Shown here in pieces: positions 33,707-45,180 of a stretch of 64,000 nucleotides of DNA. The notes under the pieces are model-generated. The model searched no databases and was not told where the DNA came from. It worked only from the letters and a program-made list of their open reading frames with translations. This DNA comes from Phialocephala subalpina (lineage: Eukaryota; Ascomycota; Leotiomycetes; Helotiales; Mollisiaceae). Within the stretch, counting starts at the first letter, position 1; each line of letters begins with the position of its first letter. Position numbers and translations under genes: made by a program. Where the stretch lies: positions 1,614,787 to 1,678,786 of the forward strand of contig FJOG01000006.1 of assembly GCA_900073065.1 (NCBI GenBank), in the 5' to 3' direction.

Positions 33707-34512
33707 GCTGTTTGCGGTGGTATGGGGTGTTGGTGCTGGTTGCGGTGTGCTTGAGAGATCGAGAAATTAAGCGAGATATTACTACGAAGTATTCACTCCA
33801 TAACATCTCTATGTATCATGACTATTCTCCTTCGCCCTCAGGAACATTGTTGAATTTCTGGACGTGGACATGGAAATTCTCCTGAAAATAGAACCTACAA
33901 GTGAATTCTCTGGGATTGAGTTCTTCCTCTAAACATCAACTTCGCTCCAACCAAAAACCACTACCACCAAAGGTCGTCTTCACTATGGCCTGGAGGATGC
34001 CTAAAGACTTTGTGTTTGACTCGGACTTTTAGCAAAAGTATTCTAATATCTTGATGCTACAAACTTGTATCCTTATCTCAAGAAGAATTAAAGGCAGCCA
34101 GAGTTATTCAACGTGCAGCAGCAGCATCAATATCGTTGAATGTTCACCACAATTTATTCAATTTAGATGTTCTCATTGTCCTTCATCGGGTCATTGATCT
34201 TACCGCAGCTAAGCTGCACAGTGGGCTATATTGTACCATAGAAGTCACTCGCTTCTGGATTGGTTTATCTCAATATCCTTTATCCCCTCAGAATCAAGCA
34301 CTCCACGTGATATGCTTTTCCACGCAAGACCGGGTGGTCTTGATATCTTCCGCCACGATTTCCTTCAACGAAAACAACAGCAGCACTGCGCGCACCTTTA
34401 AGCGACAACTTTGAACACGATATTTAATACGATACTAGTTACCTATTCATGGTTCGCAACCTCTCTATTTCTTCTCTCTAAGCCCCCTGGCTCCCTCGTT
34501 CAGACGATCTTC
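33707..34512. other. Intergenic region, no supported gene
   Basis: About 800 bases. Nothing coding or repetitive could be supported. Confidence 0.45.
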
Positions 34513-35685
34513 TCAAGCCTCCTCGTCAAACTCGAAAGGCGAGACAGCTGTAAATGTTCGATCCGGCATATATATCTCGTCTCGCCAAGGAATAGAGTCC
34601 ATCGACCCCATGTTTGCGACCGCAAGACCTCCAGCCTTTATCCCCAGTTCAACAGCTGCACCGATATCAAGCTTTTCGGATGCCGATCGTGACTGTCGAA
34701 GAATTTCGACGGCGTACGTGCCAATGAACGCGTCACTAGCACCCGTTTCGTCAACAAGTGGATTTGGTCCTTCTTTCGCACCAAAGATCCAGATTTTCGG
34801 GTTTCTGAAGCCTCTTGTGTCTTTCGGCTCCAGATAAGATGCAATCGCGCCTAGAGACCCCAAGGTGATGACGACACATCCGGCTCCTAGGTTATGGAAT
34901 TCATTGCAAGCATTAATGTAACGCTTCTGCATTTCAGACCTCCTCCCATAATGTTGGAATTCTTGCTCTGTCAGCTCAGGTAGGTCAAGAATATCGTCGG
35001 TGCAGATTGCATTGACGATCAAGTGGTCGACTTTGAAGAGCTTCTTGTCTTGGCGAAGGATATTATGCTTTTCATTATATGGGGCTGGGTTGAAGATAAT
35101 TGGAATATTCTGAGCATTGGCTTGCTCAATCACTTTGCGCACTGTGTCGATAGGAATCTCCAGCTGGACTAGAACCATGGCTGGAGCCGGAGACCAGCTT
35201 TTGATCGTATCCGGTGTGAGATGTCCGTTGGCACCTTCCGAATTTGAGATTTCTGGGACTCCCTCGCCGTCGACGTGAATATGAGCAAACCCTGTCTTGA
35301 CACCCTTGGGAGCAATTTCGATTCCCTGGGTGTTCACGTTGTTCTTCTGCAATTCCTTCTTGATAACATCCCCCCAATCATCGCCCACCATGCCAACCAT
35401 ATGCACATGAACCTCAAAATCGATAATATCTGTGGGCGCAAGTGGCCCACTCGTCGATCTCAGACGTCCATCAGAAGTATCATCACGGGACTCAGGCCGA
35501 CAATGGCTTGCCCGATAGACAGCAACAGCTTGATTCGCCCCGTGGCCTCCTGGTCGCTCAAGGTCTTTCTTGAAGGGCTGATGTTTGCGTCGGGCTGTAT
35601 GCGTCTTCACAATGCCAATAAAGTCCATGTTCAGAGAGCCTACCACAAAAACGGTTGAAGAAGGTTTGGTTGGTGGAGTAGCCAT
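34513..35685 (-). CDS. Ribokinase-like PfkB-family carbohydrate kinase
   Basis: A single-exon gene of 390 residues starting at 35685. It resembles ribokinase, which phosphorylates ribose at O5 with ATP in the cytosol. The N-terminal PfkB signature is present: VFVVGSLNMDF and ERPGGHGANQAVAVYRAS. The sugar-lid region follows (VHMVGMVGDDWGDVI). The second PfkB signature reads PLVDETGASDAFIGTY; the usual motif is D-T-x-G-A-G-D. The catalytic Asp is kept but the preceding Gly is Ser. The metal-binding NxxE-type segment after IVNA is also not canonical (IVNAICTDDIL). The length exceeds that of bacterial ribokinase by about 80 residues, mainly from insertions after the first signature. It is therefore a divergent ribokinase, probably active but with an uncertain substrate. 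Confidence 0.85.
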   Translation of the reverse strand: MATPPTKPSSTVFVVGSLNMDFIGIVKTHTARRKHQPFKKDLERPGGHGANQAVAVYRASHCRPESRDDTSDGRLRSTSGPLAPTDIIDFEVHVHMVGMVGDDWGDVIKKELQKNNVNTQGIEIAPKGVKTGFAHIHVDGEGVPEISNSEGANGHLTPDTIKSWSPAPAMVLVQLEIPIDTVRKVIEQANAQNIPIIFNPAPYNEKHNILRQDKKLFKVDHLIVNAICTDDILDLPELTEQEFQHYGRRSEMQKRYINACNEFHNLGAGCVVITLGSLGAIASYLEPKDTRGFRNPKIWIFGAKEGPNPLVDETGASDAFIGTYAVEILRQSRSASEKLDIGAAVELGIKAGGLAVANMGSMDSIPWRDEIYMPDRTFTAVSPFEFDEEA

Positions 35686-36400
35686 ATCGATATAGCCGGA
35701 GGAAAGGAGGTTCTGATAGAGAAGAGGTTTGTTCTATTGTAAAGGATGATAAGATGAGGGACAGAATTTTGGTCCGTGGAACAGAGCCCATCTTACATTG
35801 CCTCTTTTAACGGCAGCCGCAGCTAATCACTCCCACACTCAAAAGATACCACAGCAAATTTCGAACCCGCTCAACCAGTCTTGCGGGGTGATTCTTATCA
35901 TGCGTTGGCACTGCACTCGGGCGCTGGATGCAACAGGCTCCCACAACGCCAAGGCGACACAACAGCTCCCGAAGCCAACGTTATCGTCCTACGATAAGCA
36001 AGCAGCTATACTCGCTTATCATACGTATGCGCATCGCTCCGACGACACCATCTTCTTGCATGTAAAAAAACAGGCATTCCCCAGAACCAACCAGTCCACC
36101 TCAGATCGCGAGCTTATAGGCTCTCTATACCACCCGCCAGCCACTAATGCCTCTTCGGCGGATTTTATCTCTCTCAAAGTTAATAATAGCGGGGTATCTG
36201 TGTCACACTCATGCGAACATAGTGAAGTGAAAGGACGTAATGGTGACTGTAGGCAGCAACTCGGAATAGCCAAGTCTAAGTCTTGCTCAGCCTTGTCAGG
36301 TCTTCTTGCCTATTTCCACCACGACCCTTTCAAACTATTCTGATCAACGGAATATACAACTCCTCCATGTATACTCCCTTTACTATTTTGAGTATTTACT
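35686..36400. other. Intergenic region, divergent promoters
   Basis: The ribokinase-like gene (minus) and the caspase-like gene (plus) diverge from here. A 181-codon plus-strand frame (35798-36343) has no family features and overlaps an opposing frame; not called. Confidence 0.45.
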
Positions 36401-38267
36401 ATGATGAACGAACAAGTATTTCGGGCCTCCAACGGAGCCCTACGAGACACCCTCGCAAACGCCTCTATCCACATCGATCCATCTCGACCAAGCGCAGCCC
36501 TTCTAGTAACCTGGGAAGGCGCGCCAAATTCAGAACAAGTTGAAGCCGCAAGAGTCTGTGCTGCTCTGGAGGAAGGCTTCGGCTACAAAGGAATATCTTT
36601 ACGTCTGCCGCAGACGGATCCAGAGGCAGCCTTGATTTCACAAGTGCAGAGTCTCTTAAAGGATGCTGAGCTTGCTCTGAACCCATTTGTCGTATACTAT
36701 CGTGGGAACGGGTTCATCAAGAACCGGAAGCCGTTTTGGAGATTGTGAGTTTTTATTATTTTTGCATTTTGATAATACTGAATGTTTTTCAAAGAGGCAA
36801 AAGTTCAGCAGCTGTCGACTGGTTGAACATACAGGCGCTCTTGGAAAACGGCAAACCAGATACTATCCTTGCGCTTGACTGCGATTATGGCGTCATCCCA
36901 ACAATGAACAGAGACGGCGAGGGACAATCGGCTTTCTGTCTCGCATCTACACGAAAATCTGGCGGAAAGACGGGGAAGCTGGAGATCATCGCGGCACCGC
37001 AGAGGTCGCAAAACATCGGACAATCTTTCAGCCAAACACTTGCTGGCGCACTTGAAGAACGGCAGGGCTCACCGTTCTCGCTCGATCGGTTGCTGGCGGA
37101 CCTACAAAAAATAATGGGAGATGTGATTCATAAAAATCTATCGGCCGTTGCTAACGGAGGAAAAATCAAAATCACACCAGTATGCCCTCTCGTCGAGAGG
37201 CCGAATAGATCAAAGACCAGCGGAGCGAGCCATGGCAACCAAGACAAGGAGATAGCAGCCGCGGCCCAAAAGTGGACCGAGGACTCCCGGTGGTCGACCG
37301 TCTTACCTGCCAGGGAAGGTTACTACAAGAAAGTAGTGGTGTTGCCCATCGCTTGGGAGATTTCTGACTGGGACGCCAAAAGAGAATTGGAGGATTTAAA
37401 GACTGCATTCGAGACAAATTTCAACTACCAAGTTGAGGAGACTTTCCTTATCTCAGATGATGCCAATGCCCAACAGGCAATAGAGACCAAGATCGGATAT
37501 TACGTCGATCGGGCATTGATCAATGCGTTGTCCCATAACGACCTACTGATCGTTCTATATAATGGTCATGGAATGGATGGATACAAAAACGGTTGTAATA
37601 TGATGTGGGAGTAAGTTCTCTCGTCCTAGCACCTCTTGCTCTAGATTGCTGACATATCGAAAGAGGCGGAAAGCAATCAAGCCACCGTGTGCCTATCAAC
37701 TGGACCAAAGTTGTGCACAAGCTCGATACTGCGCCTTGCGATGTCGTTCAGATTCTCGATTGTTGCTACGGCGCAACTGCGATCAAGTCCAAAGTAATGG
37801 ACGAGACCAAGATGCTTGACCACATTCATCAAAAAACACCCGAATCCGAGTACCGTGGTAGAAACGAGATTCTTGCGTCGTGTGGAAGAGACAATGAGAC
37901 TGCCGCTGGATCCAGTGCTTCCATGCCGTTGTTTGCAGAGGTCTTGCACACTCTAGCTTCTAAGAATCTCCCACTATCGATCTACAGCTGGTTCCATGAG
38001 ATTGATTCAGAGGTGGTGCGCCGAAATACTCAAAATATTCCAGACACGCAATATCCTCGATGGGCTCAGAATTGGTACTATAGCCCATCCTGGAAATGTC
38101 ATCCGAAAGAAATATGGCCTAGGAGTATTGTGCTGAGGCCTAAATCTGCAACTGGGATTTCCGAGAGCCAATCCTCGAGTGCTTCTGGGTATATCTACGC
38201 TAAGATTAAGATCGAACAGGGTAGACCTGCAGACGTTTCTTATTACACAGAGGAGGGTACGCGATGA
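36401..38267 (+). CDS. Tandem caspase-like protein: pseudo-protease module plus intact-looking module
   Basis: Three exons, 36401-36744, 36795-37610 and 37664-38267, giving about 587 residues. The C-terminal half has a caspase/metacaspase-like (clan CD) layout: KKVVVLPIAWEISDWDAKR, a helix, then DLLIVLYNGHGMDGY with His373, and DVVQILDCCYGATAI with Cys421 in the D-C-C position. The N-terminal half repeats the same order: SAALLVTWEGAPNSEQVEA, NPFVVYYRGNGF (the His of GHG is Asn103) and DTILALDCDYGVIP (the catalytic Cys position is Asp145). The first copy therefore has the fold motifs but neither catalytic residue. Introns fall just after the His/Asn blocks in both halves (after PFWRL and after MMWE), supporting an internal duplication. 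No NLR, WD40 or transmembrane segment is attached. A regulated death or incompatibility protease is inferred from family, not shown. Confidence 0.8.
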
Positions 38268-40109
38268 ATCTTTACTAAGCTGGTAGACAGGACGGATGAA
38301 GCAGTCTCGAGGCAAAGTTGAAGCATGTGAACAGAGTGTTATTCAGACGAAGTGAATATTCTGCATCTACGTACTGTAGCTGCTAGCTGGTGATATTTGT
38401 TTCAACATCAAGTCAGAATATATCAAGAAAGTTTCGTGTTGCGGCGAACTGCATTGAAACAGGAACGTTAAGCTCAAAAAAGGTGGCGTTCTTGCTTGAT
38501 CGATCCCTCTTCGTTTTGTTGAATAGCGCCTCAGCTGCGTTTAATACTTCGATCTAGGATTTTTATCCCACTTTTGTTTCTTTTGTGACGATACTGCTGT
38601 GCCTTTCCCCCTTAACTTCTAAGCGAGCCTCCTGAGATTAGCGAGACCCACTAAAAATTACATTTGACCACTAGCTTCGAGCCCCGCAGTACGACGAATA
38701 ACAAAATGAAACTTCTCATACATCCGATGACACGGGTTCAAGCTACTGATTCACCTATCGGAGAATAATTGAATAGGACAAGATTTTGAGGTGTTGCGGG
38801 GCTCCAAAGTGCGGGGTCAAATCTGATCGCGAATCAGCTACGAAGTGTACTACCTGGTTCTACACCCACGTGTTGACTTTGTTGGAATTATCCTCAGGGA
38901 CCATTAGTTAGTCCATGAAAGGAAGGCAAACTCTCGTACCCGTCGTTCGTGGGGCTGGGTTGTGTATGAATGAGTAGTTCTTTCATCGAAGTGCTTACTG
39001 GGAAGCAATTCGCTGCTATAGGATCTAGTTCTCGTTCGCCGATTGGCACAAGGATCTGCACATGCAACCAGTCTTGGAGATGTACTATGCTAAATTGAGT
39101 GAATCTCACATTATTTTCCTTTTGCTCAGACTGTGCAGATAACTGCTATTCGACGTCAGTATACCTTGTCAAACAAGGAGTCTAAATCTTCAGTCCTTTC
39201 TGCACCCCTAACTACCCCACCCTCCTCATGGGCCTGTTCAACTTTATCGAGTTTTTGAGCCTCCCCCTACGGAGCACAAAAATACCATTTTCTACTTGCC
39301 GGCTAGAACCAGAAACCTTACCAATTAACTCGGAAGACGTGTTTAGAAGCCGAGAAATTTGAGTGACGATATAGATCACGATTCTTAAATGGCTCTTGGG
39401 CATCAATTTTGGGCATTCGCCTCTCACCTGCAGGGCCCTTCGGAGATCCTGAAACCGGGCCGCCTCGCCACCATGCGCTGCGAACCGCATGCATGGCTCG
39501 GTATGTGCTGGTTCTCGGCCTGCGACTCCTACGACAGTCAGCTGTTCAAGCAGTGTCCGTGATGAGGCTAACGACGACCGGAGAGCCAATCATTTTCAAG
39601 CCTTGCGCGATGTTCGAAGCGTTTCACGCGTGCACGATAAGTTTCCGATTTCTCATTCTGTTTCTCCGATTGACCTGGTGAATGAAATCTTGCAAACCTC
39701 AAAGTAGACAGGTCAGTCCTCTTTCGAACCCCAGTTTTACCGATCCATCTAGCGATTATGCGCGTGGTAGATGAACTTAGGATTCGTGAGGTGGCGGCAA
39801 TCCGGAGTGATTAATCAAGGCTTGACGATAAGAGACGGAAACCCAACCAATTGACCGGGGGCTCATTGTTGAACACGTTTCCAACGTTTGTAATTCTTGT
39901 TTATAAATCGTTACATCTCCTTGCCTCCAGATTCCTGCCGGAGTTTCGACTAAAGGACCGGAGGTTGGGCGATACCTTGAATCTTGTACCCTGTCAGTCT
40001 TACGCCGAAGCAGCCCTCTTTTGAAATCTTGGCCCCGGGTCACCACAAATTCGTTTGCCAACTATGTCATCACCAGGCACCTTCAATACAGTTTTTATGT
40101 CAAATACGA
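38268..40109. other. Intergenic region, no supported gene
   Basis: About 1.8 kb without a frame I can defend. Frames at 39212-39707 overlap on both strands with no family features. Confidence 0.4.
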
Positions 40110-41579
40110 ATGTCAGAAGGAGCGACACGTGAGTCCTATTCTCGGATTATTTCATTCCTGTTTCACGAAATTGGATTTGGAGAGAGTGCCAACTTGTTCC
40201 GGATAGACGCACAGGACGATATCTTGATTCCCAGAGAAGACTTGAGGTACCGGAAGGTCGGACAGGAAGGAAACCCGCATGTGATGGATGCAGGCGGAAG
40301 AAGATCAAAGCAAGTCCCTTTTTGATCAGAAATTTGCACCTGCTAACATAAGTAGTGCATGCATACACATGCGAGCTCTGGCGCTTCAGATCTTTCGTCT
40401 GAGCTGACGACCTCCAGCTCTGGGAGTGGCAGCGATATTTCCGTTAGGACACCCTCTGTTTTACAGTATGACGGGGAAGAGCCAAAGATTGCAGAAGATG
40501 AGAGCTACAGCAACTCCTACGGAATGAGCTTTTTAAGCGAAGAGACTCAAGTAGGGAACAAACCTTGGGATCAACAAATTAGCTGTGAGCCCATTCAAAC
40601 CTGGGGTTCCCAGACCAAGGAAGGACCCCAGCCATCTCTCATTGGCAAACATACGCACCAAGGAGAACTTGGCATCTCGAAAACTTCTCCATCAAGCAAC
40701 GGGTTCGTGGGAACGCCAAGGTCATATGCGACCCAGAGATACTGCAATGACCTTCCCACAGCTGATGTGACTTCGCTGAACTCCCAGACAGCCGCCGCTA
40801 GTTTGGGTCAGTACAGCTCTGCGAGCCCTCGATTTATCAACCCATGCGCCTATGACCAGGGTGAATACTCCCAGAACACTGTGTCTCAACGTCCGAAGGC
40901 TCGGTCTGCAAAGTCGCAACGCCATAGAGTGCCAGATGCTTCGTGGAGTGAATCGTTACTCCAGGATTTTCTTGTACCAGATGCTCAGAACAGAATGTTG
41001 AGTGGGGACAGTCAACACTACTCTCCAAACTTCGGACACCAGGAAGGTGCTTTCCAGTACCACCCTGATACGTTACATGGCAATCCCATGCCATTTCCAT
41101 CCATGATGCAGATGAAACCTGTTCCTATTATTCGCCAGGATATGTCTTGGCCACAAGACTTTCCCAACTTCCATCAGACAGGCTACCATCATGATGATTT
41201 CCCCATTGGGGAACATAGATTCCACTGCCCTTGTTGCACTCCCAATCCGGCCTGCTTACAATCTCAAGACATACGTTACTTGAATGCCTCAAGTCGTACT
41301 GCTAGGCCGCCGAATTATTCTAGCGACCCCAGCAATTCAGTGGCCTTGGCCGAAAGGCTCCGTTGGCGCCAGAACAAAGTTCATCAGGAGCCAGGGTCCC
41401 ATTTCTCACAGGCAGGATGTCCACCAGACTTTCAAGGTGGTTATCCTCCTCCATTGCCACAGCATGCTAGTGTTTGGCCAAATGCACGTGCTGCTACGCA
41501 GTCCTGGCAGTCACCCACGAGCCATACCCCGAGTAGGTATGCCGCATATGGTGATACCGGAGGACGAAACTATCGTTAA
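40110..41579 (+). CDS. Hypothetical low-complexity Ser/Pro/Gln/His-rich protein
   Basis: The secure part is a 407-codon frame from the ATG at 40359 to 41579. It is rich in Ser, Gln, Pro, His and Asn, with no membrane segment. A Cys/His patch occurs near residue 290 (EHRFHCPCCTPNPACLQS), too short for a known zinc finger, and AERLRWRQNKVH follows later. Upstream, an open frame from an ATG at 40110 (MSEGATRESYSRIISFLFHE) could be a first exon joined by a 42-nt intron at 40314-40355, but the donor is GTCCCT, which is weak. A GC donor two bases earlier does not keep the frame. The composition suits a nuclear regulator or a disordered scaffold. I do not recognise it. Confidence 0.5.
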
Positions 41580-42612
41580 TAGCACAAACATGTAAGTTTA
41601 CTACTTGGGTGGCTACATTTCTCAACTTTTGCAGCTAACCCTGTTACAGAATTCATTTCTCCTTCAAACATTAGCGGTCTACCCAATTACGATTAGTGCT
41701 CAACGCCTTATACTGTCTTACCAAAGCACCTGTACAATACACCTAAATCGATTTACTGTACACTGCTTTGTACAAGACCAATTCGCCATTGATGTTTGGC
41801 TGGCGGAAACATATGAAATCTTTTTTGAAATGCTAGGAGGTGATCTTGAATGATCCGGCATGTTCTGGTTCCGTAAGTAGACAATGCACTTGTACTTCAA
41901 GCTAGCAACCAAGCTAATATATTCTCAGTTGTAAAGAAGGACAATTGGAGGCGTTTTCAGACGGAGGCTTTGGCTCTCGGTGTTTCCCTACGTTCTAGAC
42001 TTTTCTTGTATTTGAAAGAGTTGCTCTTTCTTTCTTCTCTTCGCCACTTGTAAGGCGAAAAATTGTCAGTTTCAACCACCAAATATGAATATAGAAATCC
42101 AACGACTAATTTGATGTGGACTTGAGAGATGAGATACAGAGTTCATTAAAGGGCACGTGACGATTTTTTCTGCGCATCATATTGTCGTCTATTGATCGAG
42201 AAGTGATTTTTGTGTCAGCTGTACAGACTATAAATACAGATATAATTTAACACAAGATTTTTCCATCGATTTGGATCTCGAACAAGTTTAACTACTCTTG
42301 CACTATGGCGCTCACGTGCCATAACTGTTGGTCCAGGACGCAATGTTCATTTCCCAGTTCGTACATAATCTACAGTTATTTATCGTAGAACCTTGTACGA
42401 CCATCCAATATTGGTAGCCTTTCTGTTTAAAATGTCTCGATGAAGAAGGTCAGGAAATGATTGGACGAAATATGTAGCCTTTGCAGCGAGACGGCATATG
42501 ATTTCCCAAAACAATCACCAGCCTCTGCACCTCGCTTAGCTATGAGAGCCTTATGAAGTCTTCGATATAATGACAGTCAATCTCTCTGCTCCGCCCTCCA
42601 TATATTTCACTC
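41580..42612. other. Intergenic region, no supported gene
   Basis: About 1 kb of ordinary to mildly A/T-rich sequence; no supported feature. Confidence 0.4.
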
Positions 42613-43572
42613 TTGCCTTCATTTCACAAAGTCATTTACCAGCCAGTCAAGCATAAAGCATTAGTAGACATTGATACATTCGCATCCCTCAACGATTTTG
42701 ATGATTTGAGCAACTTCTTTGACTTCCCCGTTGACCAATGGCCTGCTATTCCATCTGACTCGAACTTTGATTCCGAGTTACTGGATTCTGTGTTTTCGGA
42801 CCTCGGGACAGAGGGGGTTTCCAACAGCATCACTCAAGATTATCAGGCTCATGGAAAAATTGACGCAGACGCAGCAGCAAATCTTCCCTGGAACTTCGAG
42901 TTGCCCTAGAGCCCTCCCATGTTGCTCGAAGAAGGGTTTTCAATCCCCTCTTGTCCCAGTCAACTGGAGTCTGATGATTTGACCCTTAGAAGTGAGGACC
43001 AGAGGCCGAAAGTCAACAAGCCGAGAAAGCCCGAGCACACCAATGCAGGCAGAAAGTGGCAAGACTCTGTCATCTTATTTTATGCTGATTTAAAGGTTAA
43101 TTTAAGAACTCGTATTAGGAAGCGGAAGTAGTTCCCTGCCGACCAGAAGAAGGGAGTAGTCTGGAATAGAGCTATTGGTAATTGCATGCCATGTAGATTG
43201 AGGAAGGGTAAAGTATGATTCTTGTCCTTCTATTGGATGCTTCTAATCATGTGTAGTGTAACACGGGCATCCCAAGTAAGGAGTGTGTCAAGTGGAAGGG
43301 TAGTCTCACTCTTGGCCAAGAGCTGTGTGGCAGACAGAAGCTTATCGTAGCAAGGTTTAATAATATAGGTATGTCTCCTTGGGACGTTGCTTCAAGGGCT
43401 TTCATGGCAGTATCTAAGCTCAAGCCAGACTTCTTGGAAGCTACCAAGTTCGGAGAAATGCTTAATCGAAACCAGCTTTTATACACGGGTACTCGACGGC
43501 ATTTGTACATTTTGTGGCCAAATTTTTTATCCTATCAAAACTTGAAAGCTTTCTTCAAAGTTAAGGTTCTAT
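42613..43572 (+). pseudogene. Decayed Zn2Cys6-like regulator gene
   Basis: One frame can be followed through two stops. It begins without an ATG (upstream in-frame stop near 42570) as an acidic segment (DFDDLSNFFDFPVDQWPA), meets TAG at 42907-42909, reopens (GFSIPSCPSQLESDD, KPRKPEHTNAGRKWQDSV), meets TAG at 43129-43131, then reads FPADQKKGVVWNRAIGNCMP and CRLRKGK. A GT-AG intron of about 50 nt after that Lys joins CNTGIPSKECVKWKG. The combined C-x2-C-x6-C-x8-C resembles a fungal binuclear zinc cluster, but the position expected to hold the next Cys is Trp and the last Cys is absent. It then runs LGQELCGRQKLIVARFNN to 43572 and stops against an A/T-rich block. Both TAGs fit CAG-to-TAG changes. 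Family assignment rests on the short Cys pattern. Confidence 0.55.
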
Positions 43573-43850
43573 ATTAATATATAAATAATATTTAATTAAC
43601 TTTATTATATATTTACAATTCAAATAATTTTCTTAATTTTTAAATTTATAATTATAATTAATTTAATTAATTTTAAAAATGTTATATAATTATATAATTA
43701 TAAAAAATTTATATAATTTTTTAATTCTATCAAAATATTACAAAATAATTAAAAATTCTTATAATATATAATATTCCAAGATAATATTAATAAATTAGAT
43801 TTTTTTCTAGTATATTTAATATTCAAGTTTAAAAAAAAACCAATTGTAAG
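43573..43850. repeat. A/T-rich block, RIP-like
   Basis: Nearly pure A and T with TATATA, TTAATTAA and AATTTTT runs. It begins exactly where the decayed zinc-cluster frame ends. This is how heavily RIP-mutated transposon remnants look in Pezizomycotina; no element type can be read. Confidence 0.65.
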
Positions 43851-45180
43851 GTTTTGGTATACCTATAGTTGTTATAAATAAACCTAACCATTATTGAAGA
43901 TCAGCTAGACATATCAACCGGGTGTCGTATCAAACTGAACATCATGCAATTAACTCTCACATGCATATGACCGAATGGAAGCGTTTTTATGTGGACTAAT
44001 CTAAGGTATGATTCATATGCACATTGTATACTGCATTGGTTCCATGACTTGAAAATGTTGCACCCAACCCAACCAACTCATGACTAAAATATTTTTACGA
44101 TGCCCCCAAGTAAAACGGCTGTTTCTCCTTCTTCACCTTTGCCTACTATTGGTCCCACGTCGTCCTGGCATGATTTTGAGCTCCACAGTCTCGCCTGATG
44201 GAACTCAGGCCGGCAAGTGCCAATTGCCAAGCCTTGGCAGTCGACTTCGAGATATTCATATAAACGTTGATTCGCAGTGTGTCCTGACAGGTCTTGCTTG
44301 TTGTGAAAGCCACAATGTCTCATGGCCATGGTATTGCGAAATCCAAGTCCGTTCGACCCCTCCACAGGGCTCCAGAGGTGTGGGTGCCCCGCGAAATCGG
44401 TTGCGGCAGTAAAAATAGCACACCTCAGGGCATTCTTGTCCCGTTCTGCTCTGCTTCCACGAAATCGGGTGAGGCTAGAAGCCCTATATCTGGTCCGAGT
44501 ATATGGATTGGGGTTACTGTAAGCGCCGCCAAGGAGTGTTCAGCTCGGCGCCGCAACGTGGGTGAATGCTAACATTGGATATGACCGTCGGCGCTAGTAC
44601 CGAATGAGGCTCCTTGGCCAACGCCTATCATAAAAACTCAGGCCATCCACAGCGGGAAGTGCCTCTCTCTCAATCCGTCAAAAATTTCAGCCTCAATATT
44701 TATGCCACGCGACCTCTCCCTCGTTTATCGTCTCCTGACCCCCCTTCTCGCTTCTTCGTATTACCACACTACCTCTTTTATTGTGCAGCAAAGAGTTGTC
44801 GAGTCTCTGCCGAAAGATAGGAATGACTTACAACCTTGGTCATTGGCTACTCAACATGTTAGCATGTCTTCAGTGCCTCTCATTGTCACCAGAGCTGAGA
44901 GAGCCTGCGAAGGTCTAGGTCGTCAAATGGCAGAAGAGACCACCGCATCTACGCCTTCAATCGACATAGCCTTGTCCATGATACCCAAAGGAATCAGCAT
45001 ATGTTGTTGCTTTTCATTGAGTATGGGTGGTCCATTCAGACCTAGCCCGTATTCCAGCCTTGCTACTCTTCTCAGTATCTTATATCTCCCACCAGCCGCG
45101 ACTCAGGCTGAGCTGGCAAATCCTGAGTCCATTCTTCACTCTTTCATCACATCCTGAAGTACTGTTTTCACAATACCAAT
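43851..45180. other. Intergenic region, no supported gene
   Basis: About 1.3 kb. A frame from an ATG at 44100 is interrupted by three TGA codons before a longer open piece (44322-44522); without a recognised family I do not call it. A 151-codon frame at 44702-45157 also lacks features. Confidence 0.35.

Noticed and set aside
35798..36343. 181-codon plus-strand frame between the ribokinase and the caspase-like gene
   Set aside because: No family features, overlapped by an opposing frame, and located where two promoters are expected.
40314..40355. Certain intron joining the 40110 frame to the 40359 gene
   Set aside because: The donor GTCCCT is poor and the joined region has no homolog I know, so the join is offered only as a possibility.
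44100..44522. Frame from ATG 44100 with three in-frame TGA codons before an open piece
   Set aside because: It resembles the other broken genes in pattern, but no segment matches a family I recognise, and three stops in 420 bases is not unusual by chance.
44702..45157. 151-codon open frame
   Set aside because: No domain, signal or coding-like pattern; it ends just before the exon 1 start of the membrane protein and is probably chance.
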